NCBI GenBank assembly: GCA_030597775.1
Contig: JAUVRF010000158.1
Span: 1 to 5,321, forward strand
Direction: 5' to 3'
DNA length: 5,321 nucleotides
Origin: Methanobacteriota archaeon
GTDB lineage: Archaea; Thermoplasmatota; DTKX01; GCA-020343715
How positions within the stretch are numbered: the stretch's first letter is position 1; each line of letters starts with the position of its first letter. This document shows positions 1-5,321 of this stretch, one piece after another. The notes beneath the pieces are model-generated. The model ran no database searches. It saw only the letters and a program-made list of their open reading frames with translations, and was not told the DNA's origin. The position numbers and the translations under genes are program-made.

Positions 1-2
1 CC

Positions 3-1307
3 GGCCACACCGGGGACAACGAGGCGGAGGGCCCTGGCACCACCGCCCTGGTCCTCACCGACTGGGACGCTGTCGCCGACGACACCGTCGGTTACATGGA
101 CGCCGTCCTCAACGCCCACGCGATAGGCCTGTACCTCAAGCTGCGGGACATGTGGGCCACGGTGGGTCCCTTCGAATACGTGTGCCTGGTGGGCTCCGGC
201 GCCGCCGTTCCCCCGTTCAAGTTCCCCGACGAGACCGACCCGAGCCCACAGAACACCGAGGGCGACGGCCTCGTCTCCTCCGATTCGGCCTACGGGTTCC
301 TGGACGACGACCCGTTCACCATGGACACCGCGGTCGGCCGGGTCATCAACCTGAACGTCCAGGGTGTGAGCAACCAGATAGCCCGGACCCTCGGTTACCA
401 TTACATCGACCGGGTTGTGACCGTCCAGACCTCCACCGGACCCGAGATAGTGGACTGGTCCAACAAGGTGTCCATATGGAACGGCTTCGAGGTCGCGGAC
501 CAGAGGAAGCAGATGACCCCTGGCCGGTTCATGATCCGCGATGCCACCGACGAGGGCATGGAGTGGGAGTACATCCGGACCTCGGGTAACGAGGGACTTC
601 GCGATTTCTACGGCAAGGAGGTCGACATGCAGCCCGTCCTGACCAGCTCCGGTCTGTTGGTGTACCGTGGTCACGGAAGCTGGCACGCCACCTTCTACGT
701 TTACGAGCCCAACGAGGCCCACACCCGTGGCAGGCTGGAGGGGTGGGTCAAGGTCCCCGGCGACCCGACGCCGAGCCTGCACGACCTCTATATGCCTCCA
801 TCCACCGCCCTGCTGTTCTCCTGCGAGAACGCCAAGATCGATGGCATAAACTGGGGCGACTTCAAGGTGGACCTGGATCTCACCTTCTCCCTCAACTGGT
901 TCTACTCTGGCGCAGTGGGCCTGGTCGCCTCCACGGAGGTGTCCTTCAGCCGTATCGGGCAGGACATATTCAGCTGGATCGGCGAGGTGACCGGAGACCA
1001 CGACTGGGACCACAACAACGCCATGTACGCCTTCAACGTAGACGCGTTCATGAATCACGAGGAGACCTATGGTACCGTGGGCAAGGCCCTCCAGTGGGCC
1101 GAGAACAGGTACATCGCCGACCACGACAACCAGGTGGATCCCTTCCACCAGGACCCCCAGAGCTCCGACTGGACCGGCGACCTGGGCGCAGACTGGAAGA
1201 CGATCTGCATGTATGCTGCGTACGGCGATCCGGCCCACCGACCGGGCTTCACGAGAGCGGGTCCGAACGACTACGACCCATGGCACAACGGACCCGACGA
1301 CAATTAA
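3..1307 (+). CDS. Gingipain-like C25 family cysteine peptidase, 3' part (5' end off window)
   Basis: The frame is open from base 3, so the true start lies upstream; 434 codons are visible, ending at TAA 1305-1307. The order of motifs fits the C25 (gingipain/clostripain-like) caspase fold: a hydrophobic strand then YVCLVGSGAAVPP (about 171-215), SDSAYGFLDDDPF followed by AVGRV (an SD..Y...D.D...VGR signature), YRGHGSWH with the candidate catalytic His at 672-674, LLFSCENA with the candidate catalytic Cys at 822-824, a GAVGLVAST strand, and a late AAYGDPAHRP segment like the family's GDP motif. His and Cys are 50 residues apart, wider than the 33 in gingipain R (His211/Cys244). The visible part is acidic and has no membrane anchor, and it ends about 20 residues after the GDP motif. 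Family members are usually exported proteases, but any signal peptide would be off window, so export is inferred. It has no evident functional link to the downstream translation genes, which have their own promoter. Confident in the family, not in the substrate. Confidence 0.78.
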   Translation, partial: GHTGDNEAEGPGTTALVLTDWDAVADDTVGYMDAVLNAHAIGLYLKLRDMWATVGPFEYVCLVGSGAAVPPFKFPDETDPSPQNTEGDGLVSSDSAYGFLDDDPFTMDTAVGRVINLNVQGVSNQIARTLGYHYIDRVVTVQTSTGPEIVDWSNKVSIWNGFEVADQRKQMTPGRFMIRDATDEGMEWEYIRTSGNEGLRDFYGKEVDMQPVLTSSGLLVYRGHGSWHATFYVYEPNEAHTRGRLEGWVKVPGDPTPSLHDLYMPPSTALLFSCENAKIDGINWGDFKVDLDLTFSLNWFYSGAVGLVASTEVSFSRIGQDIFSWIGEVTGDHDWDHNNAMYAFNVDAFMNHEETYGTVGKALQWAENRYIADHDNQVDPFHQDPQSSDWTGDLGADWKTICMYAAYGDPAHRPGFTRAGPNDYDPWHNGPDDN

Positions 1308-1357
1308 GGGCCGAATCCACCCCCCGCCAGGCATCTGTCCTGGGACCACTGGTGTTA

Positions 1358-1374
1358 ACCAAGGTTTATATATA
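1358..1374 (+). promoter_or_regulatory. Archaeal BRE/TATA promoter of the rps12 operon
   Basis: TTTATATATA at 1365-1374 is a near-ideal archaeal box A and stands out in GC-rich surroundings. The purine-rich ACCAAGG at 1358-1364 sits where a TFB recognition element is expected. Archaeal transcription normally starts about 22-27 bp downstream of the box centre, predicting a start near 1391-1397 and a leader of only about 13-19 nt before the rps12 ATG. It probably drives rps12-rps7-fusA, and tuf at least in part. Confidence 0.85.
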
Positions 1375-1397
1375 AGAAGTCCCTTCCCCGGATGCAC

Positions 1398-1405
1398 GGA
1401 GAGAG
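1398..1405 (+). promoter_or_regulatory. Ribosome binding site of rps12
   Basis: GGAGAGAG matches the GGAG part of the archaeal anti-Shine-Dalgarno target (GGAGGTGAT) and lies 4-8 nt before ATG 1410. It decides the start: an in-frame ATG at 1392 has no such site and falls at or near the predicted transcription start. Confidence 0.6.
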
Positions 1406-1409
1406 TCAC

Positions 1410-1838
1410 ATGGCTAGGGGCATCAACACCGCTCGCAAGCTGGAGTCGAATCGGCAGAAGTTCCGCTGGTCCGACCGCTATTATAAGCGGAGAATCCTGA
1501 AGCTGCGCGAGAAGGCAGACCCACTGGAGGGCTCGTCCCAGGCCAAGGGCATCGTCCTTGAGAAGGTGGGGATCGAGGCCAAACAGCCCAACTCCGCGAT
1601 CCGCAAGTGCGTCAAGGTCCAGCTTATCAAGAACGGCCGCCAGATCACCGCATTCGCCACTGGTGATGGTGCCATCAACTTCATCGACGAGCACAACGAG
1701 GTCCTGGTAGAGGGCATCGGAGGAAGGATGGGCCGTTCGTACGGTGACCTGCCTGGAGTCAGGTACAAGGTCACCAAGGTCAACGATGTCTCGCTGAGCG
1801 AGCTTGTCCGTGGCCGCAAGGAAAAACCCATCAGGTGA
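1410..1838 (+). CDS. rps12: 30S ribosomal protein S12 (uS12)
   Basis: This 142-residue protein belongs to the small-subunit decoding centre, where uS12 contacts helices 18, 27 and 44 of 16S rRNA and monitors codon-anticodon pairing. The length is normal for archaeal/eukaryotic uS12. The N-terminus MARGINTARKLESNRQKFRW is the usual basic extension. The conserved loop KQPNSAIRKCVKVQL is about residues 57-71, and YGDLPGVRYKV near residues 112-122 is the second conserved loop facing the decoding site. The C-terminus GRKEKPIR is basic. I chose ATG 1410 over the in-frame ATG at 1392 because it gives the family N-terminus, has a ribosome binding site and lies downstream of the predicted transcription start. 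It is the first gene of the str-type cluster; its stop codon overlaps the rps7 ribosome binding site, which suggests translational coupling. Confidence 0.97.
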   Translation: MARGINTARKLESNRQKFRWSDRYYKRRILKLREKADPLEGSSQAKGIVLEKVGIEAKQPNSAIRKCVKVQLIKNGRQITAFATGDGAINFIDEHNEVLVEGIGGRMGRSYGDLPGVRYKVTKVNDVSLSELVRGRKEKPIR

Positions 1839-1839
1839 T
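1833..1839 (+). promoter_or_regulatory. Ribosome binding site of rps7, overlapping the rps12 stop
   Basis: AGGTGAT is a 7-nt perfect complement to the usual archaeal 16S 3' end (AUCACCU). It contains the rps12 stop TGA at 1836-1838 and lies 4 nt before ATG 1844. It also contains a GTG at 1835 in frame with rps7, which an ORF caller could mistake for the start. The overlap implies that ribosomes terminating on rps12 are positioned to reinitiate on rps7. Confidence 0.8.
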
Positions 1840-1843
1840 CCCC

Positions 1844-2845
1844 ATGGCCAAGGACGAGAAGAAGGAAGATGCCAAGCCCGAGAAGGCAGATGCCAAGGTC
1901 GCTGCCGAGCCCGAGGCGAAGGCCGAGAAGAAGCCCGCCGCCAAGAAGCCCGCTGCCAAAAAGCCCGCAGCGAAGAAACCAGCAGCGAAGAAGGCCCCCG
2001 CCAAGAAGAAGCTGGAGGCGGATACGCCCGCAGCGAAGGATGAGAAGGCCGAGGAGCCCAAGAAGAAGCCCGCGGCCAAGAAGGCCCCTGCCAAGAAGAA
2101 GGAGGAGCCCAAGAAGAAGCCCGCGGCCAAGAAGACCTCGAAGAAGAAGGAGGAGGCCCCGGCCGAGGAGCCCAAGAAGAAGCCCGCGGCCAAGAAGACC
2201 CCGAAGAAGAAGGAGGAGGCCGTCCCCGAGGGCGAGGTCATAGAGGCCGTCGACGAGAAGACGGCCACCAAGGTCACCTACACGGTCAAGCCCCTCTTCG
2301 GCAAGTACACCTTCTCAGGCGTGGTCGTCCACAACCCGGGACTGCAGCGCTACATCAACATCGAACCAGTGTCCATCCCCCATACCGGGGCCAGACACGC
2401 TAACAGGCCCTTCGCGAAACAGCACATGAACATCGTGGAGCGGCTGATCAACGGCATGATGCGCACCGGACACGGCACGGGCCAGAAGGCCAAGATGTAC
2501 CGGGTGGTCGAGAAAGCCTTCGACATCATCCTGGATCGCACGAAGGATAACCCGATCCAGGTGTACATCGACGCCCTATGCAACAGCGCCCCCAAGGAGG
2601 AGGTCACCCGACTCCGGTACGGCGGCATCAACGTGCCAAAGGCGGTGGACGTCTCCGCCTCACGGAGGTTGGACTTAGCCCTCCGCAACGTCTGCAGGGG
2701 CGCCGTGCAGTCATCTCATAAGAGCCGGAGGAGCCTCCCCCAGAGCCTGGCGAACGAGATCATCCTCGCCTCCAAGAGGGACATCAGCAGCTTCGCCGTG
2801 GGCAAGAAGGAGGAGGTCGAGCGTATAGCCGCCTCGGCCCGATAG
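1844..2845 (+). CDS. rps7: 30S ribosomal protein S7 (uS7) with long Lys/Ala/Pro-rich N-terminal tail
   Basis: uS7 nucleates assembly of the small-subunit head and lines the E site and mRNA exit. The core spans about residues 143-333 (190 residues, usual for archaea), with PLFGKYTFSG, GARHANRPFAKQHMNIVERLI, the GHGTGQKAKMYRVVEKAF helix, NPIQVYIDALCNSAPKEEV, GINVPKAVDVS and the C-terminal SFAVGKKEEVERIA. Residues 1-130 are a tail of Lys, Ala, Pro and Glu: 46 Lys and 24 Asp/Glu by hand count, with no Arg, Cys or aromatic residue. It has four KKPAA units and three EEPKKKPAAKK units and resembles histone H1 tails. Between Met1 and Val160 (GTG) there is no in-frame ATG, GTG or TTG, so a core-only S7 could not start from a normal codon. 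ATG 1844 is preferred over GTG 1835, which lies inside the ribosome binding site. The tail is probably disordered and may bind rRNA; that role is inferred. Confidence 0.96.
   Translation: MAKDEKKEDAKPEKADAKVAAEPEAKAEKKPAAKKPAAKKPAAKKPAAKKAPAKKKLEADTPAAKDEKAEEPKKKPAAKKAPAKKKEEPKKKPAAKKTSKKKEEAPAEEPKKKPAAKKTPKKKEEAVPEGEVIEAVDEKTATKVTYTVKPLFGKYTFSGVVVHNPGLQRYINIEPVSIPHTGARHANRPFAKQHMNIVERLINGMMRTGHGTGQKAKMYRVVEKAFDIILDRTKDNPIQVYIDALCNSAPKEEVTRLRYGGINVPKAVDVSASRRLDLALRNVCRGAVQSSHKSRRSLPQSLANEIILASKRDISSFAVGKKEEVERIAASAR
1928..2011 (+). repeat. KKPAA pentapeptide array (15-bp units) in rps7
   Basis: Four consecutive KKPAA units (1928-1987) are followed by KKAPAKKK (1988-2011). The Pro-Ala-Ala codons differ in every unit: CCC GCC GCC, CCC GCT GCC, CCC GCA GCG, CCA GCA GCG. 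The peptide is conserved while the DNA has diverged, which suggests an older array kept by selection on the protein. Confidence 0.85.
2051..2197 (+). repeat. Three identical 33-bp in-frame direct repeats in rps7
   Basis: The same 33 bases, encoding EEPKKKPAAKK, occur at 2051-2083, 2102-2134 and 2165-2197 with no mismatch. Start-to-start distances are 51 and 63 bp, both multiples of three, so the frame is kept. Spacers encode variable AP/TS/TP-KKKEE segments. Identity at synonymous sites contrasts with the upstream KKPAA array and points to recent duplication or homogenisation. Confidence 0.9.
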
Positions 2846-2893
2846 ACCCCCTCTCACCTACCAATCACCCAATGATATTCCAAGGTGGTCCGT
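2846..2893 (+). promoter_or_regulatory. rps7-fusA intergenic gap with fusA ribosome binding site
   Basis: This 48-bp gap has no convincing TATA box or T-rich terminator, so fusA is probably read through from the rps12 promoter. The ribosome binding site is AGGTG at 2883-2887, 6 nt before ATG 2894. As with rps7, it contains a GTG (2885) in frame and exactly 9 nt upstream of the real start. The stretch before it is pyrimidine-rich and shows no strong secondary structure by eye. Confidence 0.6.
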
Positions 2894-5089
2894 ATGGGAC
2901 GAAAGGAAGACAACATCAAGAAGGTCACGAAGCTGATGACCCAGCTGGAGTACGTCAGGAACATCGGCACCGTGGCCCACATAGACCATGGCAAGACGAC
3001 GCTGTCGGACAGCCTCCTGGCCGGCGCAGGGCTCATGAGCTTCGAGCTTGCGGGTACCCAGCTGGCCTTGGACTACGACGAGCAGGAGCAGGCCCGCGGC
3101 ATCACCATCAACGCCGTGAACGCCTCCATGGTCCACGAGTTCGAGGGTCAAGAGTACCTCATCAACCTCATCGACACCCCGGGACACGTTGACTTCGGTG
3201 GCGACGTCACCCGTGCCATGCGGGCCCTTGACGGCGCCATCATCGTCGTCTGTGCCGTGGAGGGTGTGATGCCCCAGACCGAGACGGTGATCAGGCAGGC
3301 CATCAAGGAGAACGTGAAGCCCATAATCTTCATCAACAAGGTGGACCGCCTCATAAACGAGCTGAAGGTCACCCCCGAGCAGATGCAGCAGCGCTTCATC
3401 AAGATCATCACCGAGATCGACACCAAGATCCAGAACCTGGTATCAGAAGAGTTCAAGGAGGACTGGAAGCTCCGGGTGGAGGAGGGTGACATCGCCTTCG
3501 GCTCGGCCGTCCACAAGTGGGCGACCTCCATCCCCTTCATGAAGAAGAAGGGCATCAGCTTCAAGGACATCTACGACTACTGCGCCAAGGAGCAGCAGAA
3601 GGAGCTGTCCAAGATAGCCCCGGTCCACGAGGTCATCCTCGACATGGTCATCAGGTTCCTGCCCAACCCCAAGGTCGCCCAGAAGTACAGGATCCCCAAG
3701 ATCTGGCACGGCGACATGGACTCCGAGGTGGCCAAGGCGATGATCAACGTGGACAAGGACGGCCCCATCGCCCTCATGATCAACAAGATCATCATGGACC
3801 CCCACGCTGGCGAGGTGGCCATCGGCCGCCTGTACAGCGGCACAATCAGGCGTGGCGATTCGGTCAGCATAGTGGGCATGCACAAGACCTACAACCTCCA
3901 GCTCGTCTCCGTGGCGGTAGGAGCCGACCGCATGCCCGTGGACCGGGTCGTGGCGGGCAACATGGCCGCCGTCTCCGGTATCCGCGACGCCGTCTCGGGT
4001 TCGACCATCACCAACACCGACATGGCGGCCTTCGAGCCCATCAAGCACTACTCGGACCCCGTGGTCACCGTTGCCATCGAGGCGAAGAACACGGCGGACC
4101 TTCCCAAGCTCATCGAGGTCCTGAGGTCCATATCCAAGGCAGACCCGTCCATCCACGTGGAGATCAACACAGAGACCGGTGAGCATCTTCTTTCCGGGAT
4201 GGGCGAGCTACACCTGGAGATCACCCAGTACCGCATCGAGAAGGAGCACAAGGTACCCATCACCGCCTCGGAGCCCATCGTGGTCTACCGGGAGTCGGTG
4301 GAGAGGCCCTCGCCGGCCTTCGAGGGCAAGTCGCCCAACAAGCACAACCGCTTCAAGTTCGTGGTAGAGCCCCTGGAGGAGACCGTCATCGCCGCCATCA
4401 ACGAGGGGACCATACCCACTGGTGAGCGCATCAAGGACAAGAAGATCCTGGCACGCGACCTGCAGGAGCTGGGGATGAGCAAGGACGAGTCCCGCTCCCT
4501 GGTGGCCATAGAGGGCGACAACCTGTTCCTGGACAGGACCAAGGGCATCCAGTACCTGTACGAGACCATGGAGCTGGTCAAGGACGCCTTCAACGAGGTC
4601 ATCAACCGTGGTCCCCTGGCCAACGAGAAGGTGATGGGTCTCAAGGTCAAGCTGGTGGACGCCAAGCTCCACGAGGACAACATCCACCGGGGCCCCGCCC
4701 AGGTCATACCCGCGGTCAGGTCGGCCATCTACGGTGCCATGTGCCTCGCACAGAGGCTACTGTTGGAGCCCAAGCAGAAGTTGTTCATCCAGGTGCCCGA
4801 TAGCGTCATGGGCGACACGGTCCGCGAGATCCAGCAGAGGCGTGGAGAGGTGGAGTCCATGGAGCAGGAGGACCAGGACACGGCCATCGTCGCCAAGGTA
4901 CCCGTGGCCGAGATGTTCGGTTTCTCCTCCGACATACGCGGCGCCACTGCCGGTCGTGCCCTGTGGTCAACGGAGAACTCGGGCTTCGAGAGGGTGCCCC
5001 GGGAGCTGGAGCACCAGGTCGTCCGGGAGATCCGGTTGCGCAAGGGCCTCAAGGAGGAACCCTACGACGCGGCCTACTACGCGGGCTGA
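2894..5089 (+). CDS. fusA: Translation elongation factor 2 (EF-2)
   Basis: EF-2 is the cytosolic GTPase that moves tRNAs and mRNA through the ribosome after peptide transfer. The 731-residue length is typical of archaeal EF-2. GTPase motifs are intact: G1 AHIDHGKTT (28-36), G2 within RGITI (68-72), G3 DTPGH (94-98), G4 NKVD (148-151) and a G5-like GSA (203-205). Domain II follows (PIALMINKI and GEVAIGRLYSGTIRRGD, about 291-322), then domain III with SGMGELHLEI (434-443), domain IV with FEGKSPNKHNRF (476-487) and KLHEDNIHRGPAQ (591-603), and domain V with QQRRGEV and MFGFSSDIR. His598 (4685-4687) corresponds to the diphthamide-modified histidine (His699 in yeast eEF2), marking it as the archaeal/eukaryotic type. 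No intein interrupts the P-loop or domain IV. ATG 2894 gives the family N-terminus MGRKEDNI and fits the ribosome binding site; GTG 2885 is rejected. The neighbours rps12, rps7 and tuf are the usual str partners. Confidence 0.98.
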   Translation: MGRKEDNIKKVTKLMTQLEYVRNIGTVAHIDHGKTTLSDSLLAGAGLMSFELAGTQLALDYDEQEQARGITINAVNASMVHEFEGQEYLINLIDTPGHVDFGGDVTRAMRALDGAIIVVCAVEGVMPQTETVIRQAIKENVKPIIFINKVDRLINELKVTPEQMQQRFIKIITEIDTKIQNLVSEEFKEDWKLRVEEGDIAFGSAVHKWATSIPFMKKKGISFKDIYDYCAKEQQKELSKIAPVHEVILDMVIRFLPNPKVAQKYRIPKIWHGDMDSEVAKAMINVDKDGPIALMINKIIMDPHAGEVAIGRLYSGTIRRGDSVSIVGMHKTYNLQLVSVAVGADRMPVDRVVAGNMAAVSGIRDAVSGSTITNTDMAAFEPIKHYSDPVVTVAIEAKNTADLPKLIEVLRSISKADPSIHVEINTETGEHLLSGMGELHLEITQYRIEKEHKVPITASEPIVVYRESVERPSPAFEGKSPNKHNRFKFVVEPLEETVIAAINEGTIPTGERIKDKKILARDLQELGMSKDESRSLVAIEGDNLFLDRTKGIQYLYETMELVKDAFNEVINRGPLANEKVMGLKVKLVDAKLHEDNIHRGPAQVIPAVRSAIYGAMCLAQRLLLEPKQKLFIQVPDSVMGDTVREIQQRRGEVESMEQEDQDTAIVAKVPVAEMFGFSSDIRGATAGRALWSTENSGFERVPRELEHQVVREIRLRKGLKEEPYDAAYYAG

Positions 5090-5103
5090 TTCGAGGGCCA
5101 CAA

Positions 5104-5157
5104 ATGACGATTACCCAGTATGCTGGCACAAAACTAGATAAAGGAGAGGACTATTAA
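5104..5157 (+). CDS. Possible 17-residue leader ORF between fusA and tuf
   Basis: ATG at 5104 opens a 17-codon frame (MTITQYAGTKLDKGEDY) ending in TAA at 5155-5157. A GAGG at 5093-5096 lies 7 nt upstream as a possible ribosome binding site. The reading is weak: an ORF of this size arises easily by chance, there is no recognisable family, and the same DNA contains the best TATA-like candidate for tuf. If translated from a fusA read-through transcript it could affect tuf expression, but nothing here proves it. Confidence 0.2.
   Translation: MTITQYAGTKLDKGEDY
5130..5142 (+). promoter_or_regulatory. Weak TATA-like candidate upstream of tuf
   Basis: AAAACTAGATAAA is the most AT-rich run in the fusA-tuf gap and would place a transcription start near 5160-5165, about 25 nt before the tuf ATG. 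It is a poor match to the archaeal box A compared with the one before rps12. CTATTAAG at 5151-5158 is an alternative. The gap itself (99 bp, 53 A/T by hand count) is AT-rich relative to the coding DNA, which fits a secondary internal promoter. Confidence 0.25.
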
Positions 5158-5166
5158 GGAACGAAA

Positions 5167-5174
5167 GTCCGGAC
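5167..5174 (+). repeat. 8-bp perfect palindrome GTCCGGAC before the tuf ribosome binding site
   Basis: GTCCGGAC is a perfect palindrome immediately followed by AGGAGG. It could be a half-operator or chance. It has no loop, so it would not make a stable RNA hairpin alone. Functional meaning is unproven. Confidence 0.3.
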
Positions 5175-5180
5175 AGGAGG
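5175..5180 (+). promoter_or_regulatory. Ribosome binding site of tuf
   Basis: AGGAGG lies 8 nt before ATG 5189 and is a strong match to the archaeal anti-Shine-Dalgarno. It supports the start that gives the family N-terminus MAEKPHLNL. Confidence 0.8.
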
Positions 5181-5188
5181 ATAAGGGA

Positions 5189-5321
5189 ATGGCTGAGAAA
5201 CCGCATTTGAACCTTGTGTTTATCGGACACGTGGATCACGGAAAGTCCACCACGGTGGGACGGCTGCTCCTCGATACGGGTCACATCGACGCCCACGTCA
5301 TCGAGAAGTACCGGAAGGAGG
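5189..5321 (+). CDS. tuf: Translation elongation factor 1-alpha (EF-1A), 5' part, runs off window
   Basis: Forty-four codons are visible before the window ends. EF-1A is the GTPase that carries aminoacyl-tRNA to the ribosomal A site. The visible part contains the N-terminal MAEKPHLNLVFIG strand, the complete G1/P-loop GHVDHGKST (residues 13-21) and the following helix TVGRLLLDTG...HVIEKYRKE. KPHLNL before the P-loop and the longer segment after it fit archaeal EF-1A rather than bacterial EF-Tu. ATG 5189 is supported by AGGAGG at 5175-5180. It is separated from fusA by 99 bp, wider than the other gaps in the cluster, so it may have its own promoter as well as read-through. The first codons (CCG CAT TTG AAC CTT GTG TTT) are less GC-biased than those of fusA. 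In other archaea rps10 often follows tuf; that lies beyond this window. Confidence 0.95.
   Translation, partial: MAEKPHLNLVFIGHVDHGKSTTVGRLLLDTGHIDAHVIEKYRKE

Noticed and set aside
1327..1343. Small inverted repeat CCAGG...CCTGG, 7-nt loop, about 20 nt after the peptidase stop codon
   Set aside because: The stem is only 5 bp with no T-rich tract after it. Archaeal termination usually relies on T-runs, so I do not call it a terminator.
1392..1409. Upstream in-frame ATG giving S12 an MHGESH extension
   Set aside because: It lies at the predicted transcription start, lacks a ribosome binding site and adds residues absent from the family.
1869..2243. Arg/Pro-rich frame inside the rps7 tail on the plus strand
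   Set aside because: It is a frame-shifted reading of the same purine-rich repeats, with no recognisable domain.
1831..2277. Long open frame on the minus strand opposite the rps7 tail (Phe/Ala/Gly/Ser-rich, membrane-like)
   Set aside because: It is the mirror of the AAG/GCC repeat codons; reverse-complemented Lys/Ala/Pro codons give Phe/Leu/Gly. No family resemblance, and rps7 explains the region.
2872..3192. Plus-strand frame starting at ATG 2872 that overlaps the fusA start
   Set aside because: It is out of frame with EF-2, has no ribosome binding site and its translation has no family features.
3443..4186. Long minus-strand open frame (247 codons) inside fusA
   Set aside because: GC-rich codon bias produces long antisense frames. 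The plus-strand EF-2 is unambiguous and the antisense product is low-complexity His/Asp/Val/Leu.
5158..5180. GAAAGTCCGG resembles a conserved RNase P RNA motif (GAAAGTCCGGGC)
   Set aside because: An RNase P RNA needs roughly 300 nt with many paired regions; tuf starts only about 20 nt later and no other conserved element is visible.

Overview
The window is a GC-rich stretch of archaeal chromosome carrying the start of a str-type translation operon. From left to right it holds the 3' part of a gingipain-like (C25) cysteine peptidase gene, then rps12 (uS12), rps7 (uS7), fusA (EF-2) and the first 44 codons of tuf (EF-1A), all on the + strand. The organism is archaeal because the elongation factor is EF-2 with a diphthamide site, the last gene is EF-1A rather than bacterial EF-Tu, there is an archaeal TATA/BRE promoter, and the Shine-Dalgarno sites are of the archaeal AGGTGAT type. 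The EF-2 N-terminus (MGRKEDNI), its C-terminus (EPYDAAYYAG) and the EF-1A start (KPHLNL) resemble Thermoplasma proteins as I remember them, so a GC-rich member of the Thermoplasmatota is the best guess. I cannot name the lineage.

Layout: positions 1-1307 encode a partial secreted-type protease domain unrelated to translation. Positions 1308-1409 hold the operon promoter, with a clear TATA box at 1365-1374. rps12 (1410-1838) and rps7 (1844-2845) are almost contiguous, and the rps7 ribosome binding site overlaps the rps12 stop codon. A 48-bp gap leads to fusA (2894-5089). A 99-bp, comparatively AT-rich gap then precedes tuf; it contains a 17-codon ORF, a weak TATA-like sequence, an 8-bp palindrome and a strong Shine-Dalgarno. 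The genes supply two small-subunit proteins of the decoding and mRNA-exit regions and the two GTPases that deliver aminoacyl-tRNA and translocate the ribosome.

The most unusual feature is rps7. A normal archaeal uS7 core is preceded by about 140 residues of Lys/Ala/Pro/Glu low-complexity sequence resembling a histone H1 tail. No ATG, GTG or TTG lies in frame between the chosen start and the core, so the tail must be translated to make an intact S7. The tail contains an older, codon-diversified KKPAA array and three identical 33-bp repeats. I see no mobile element, CRISPR array, tRNA, rRNA or defence system.
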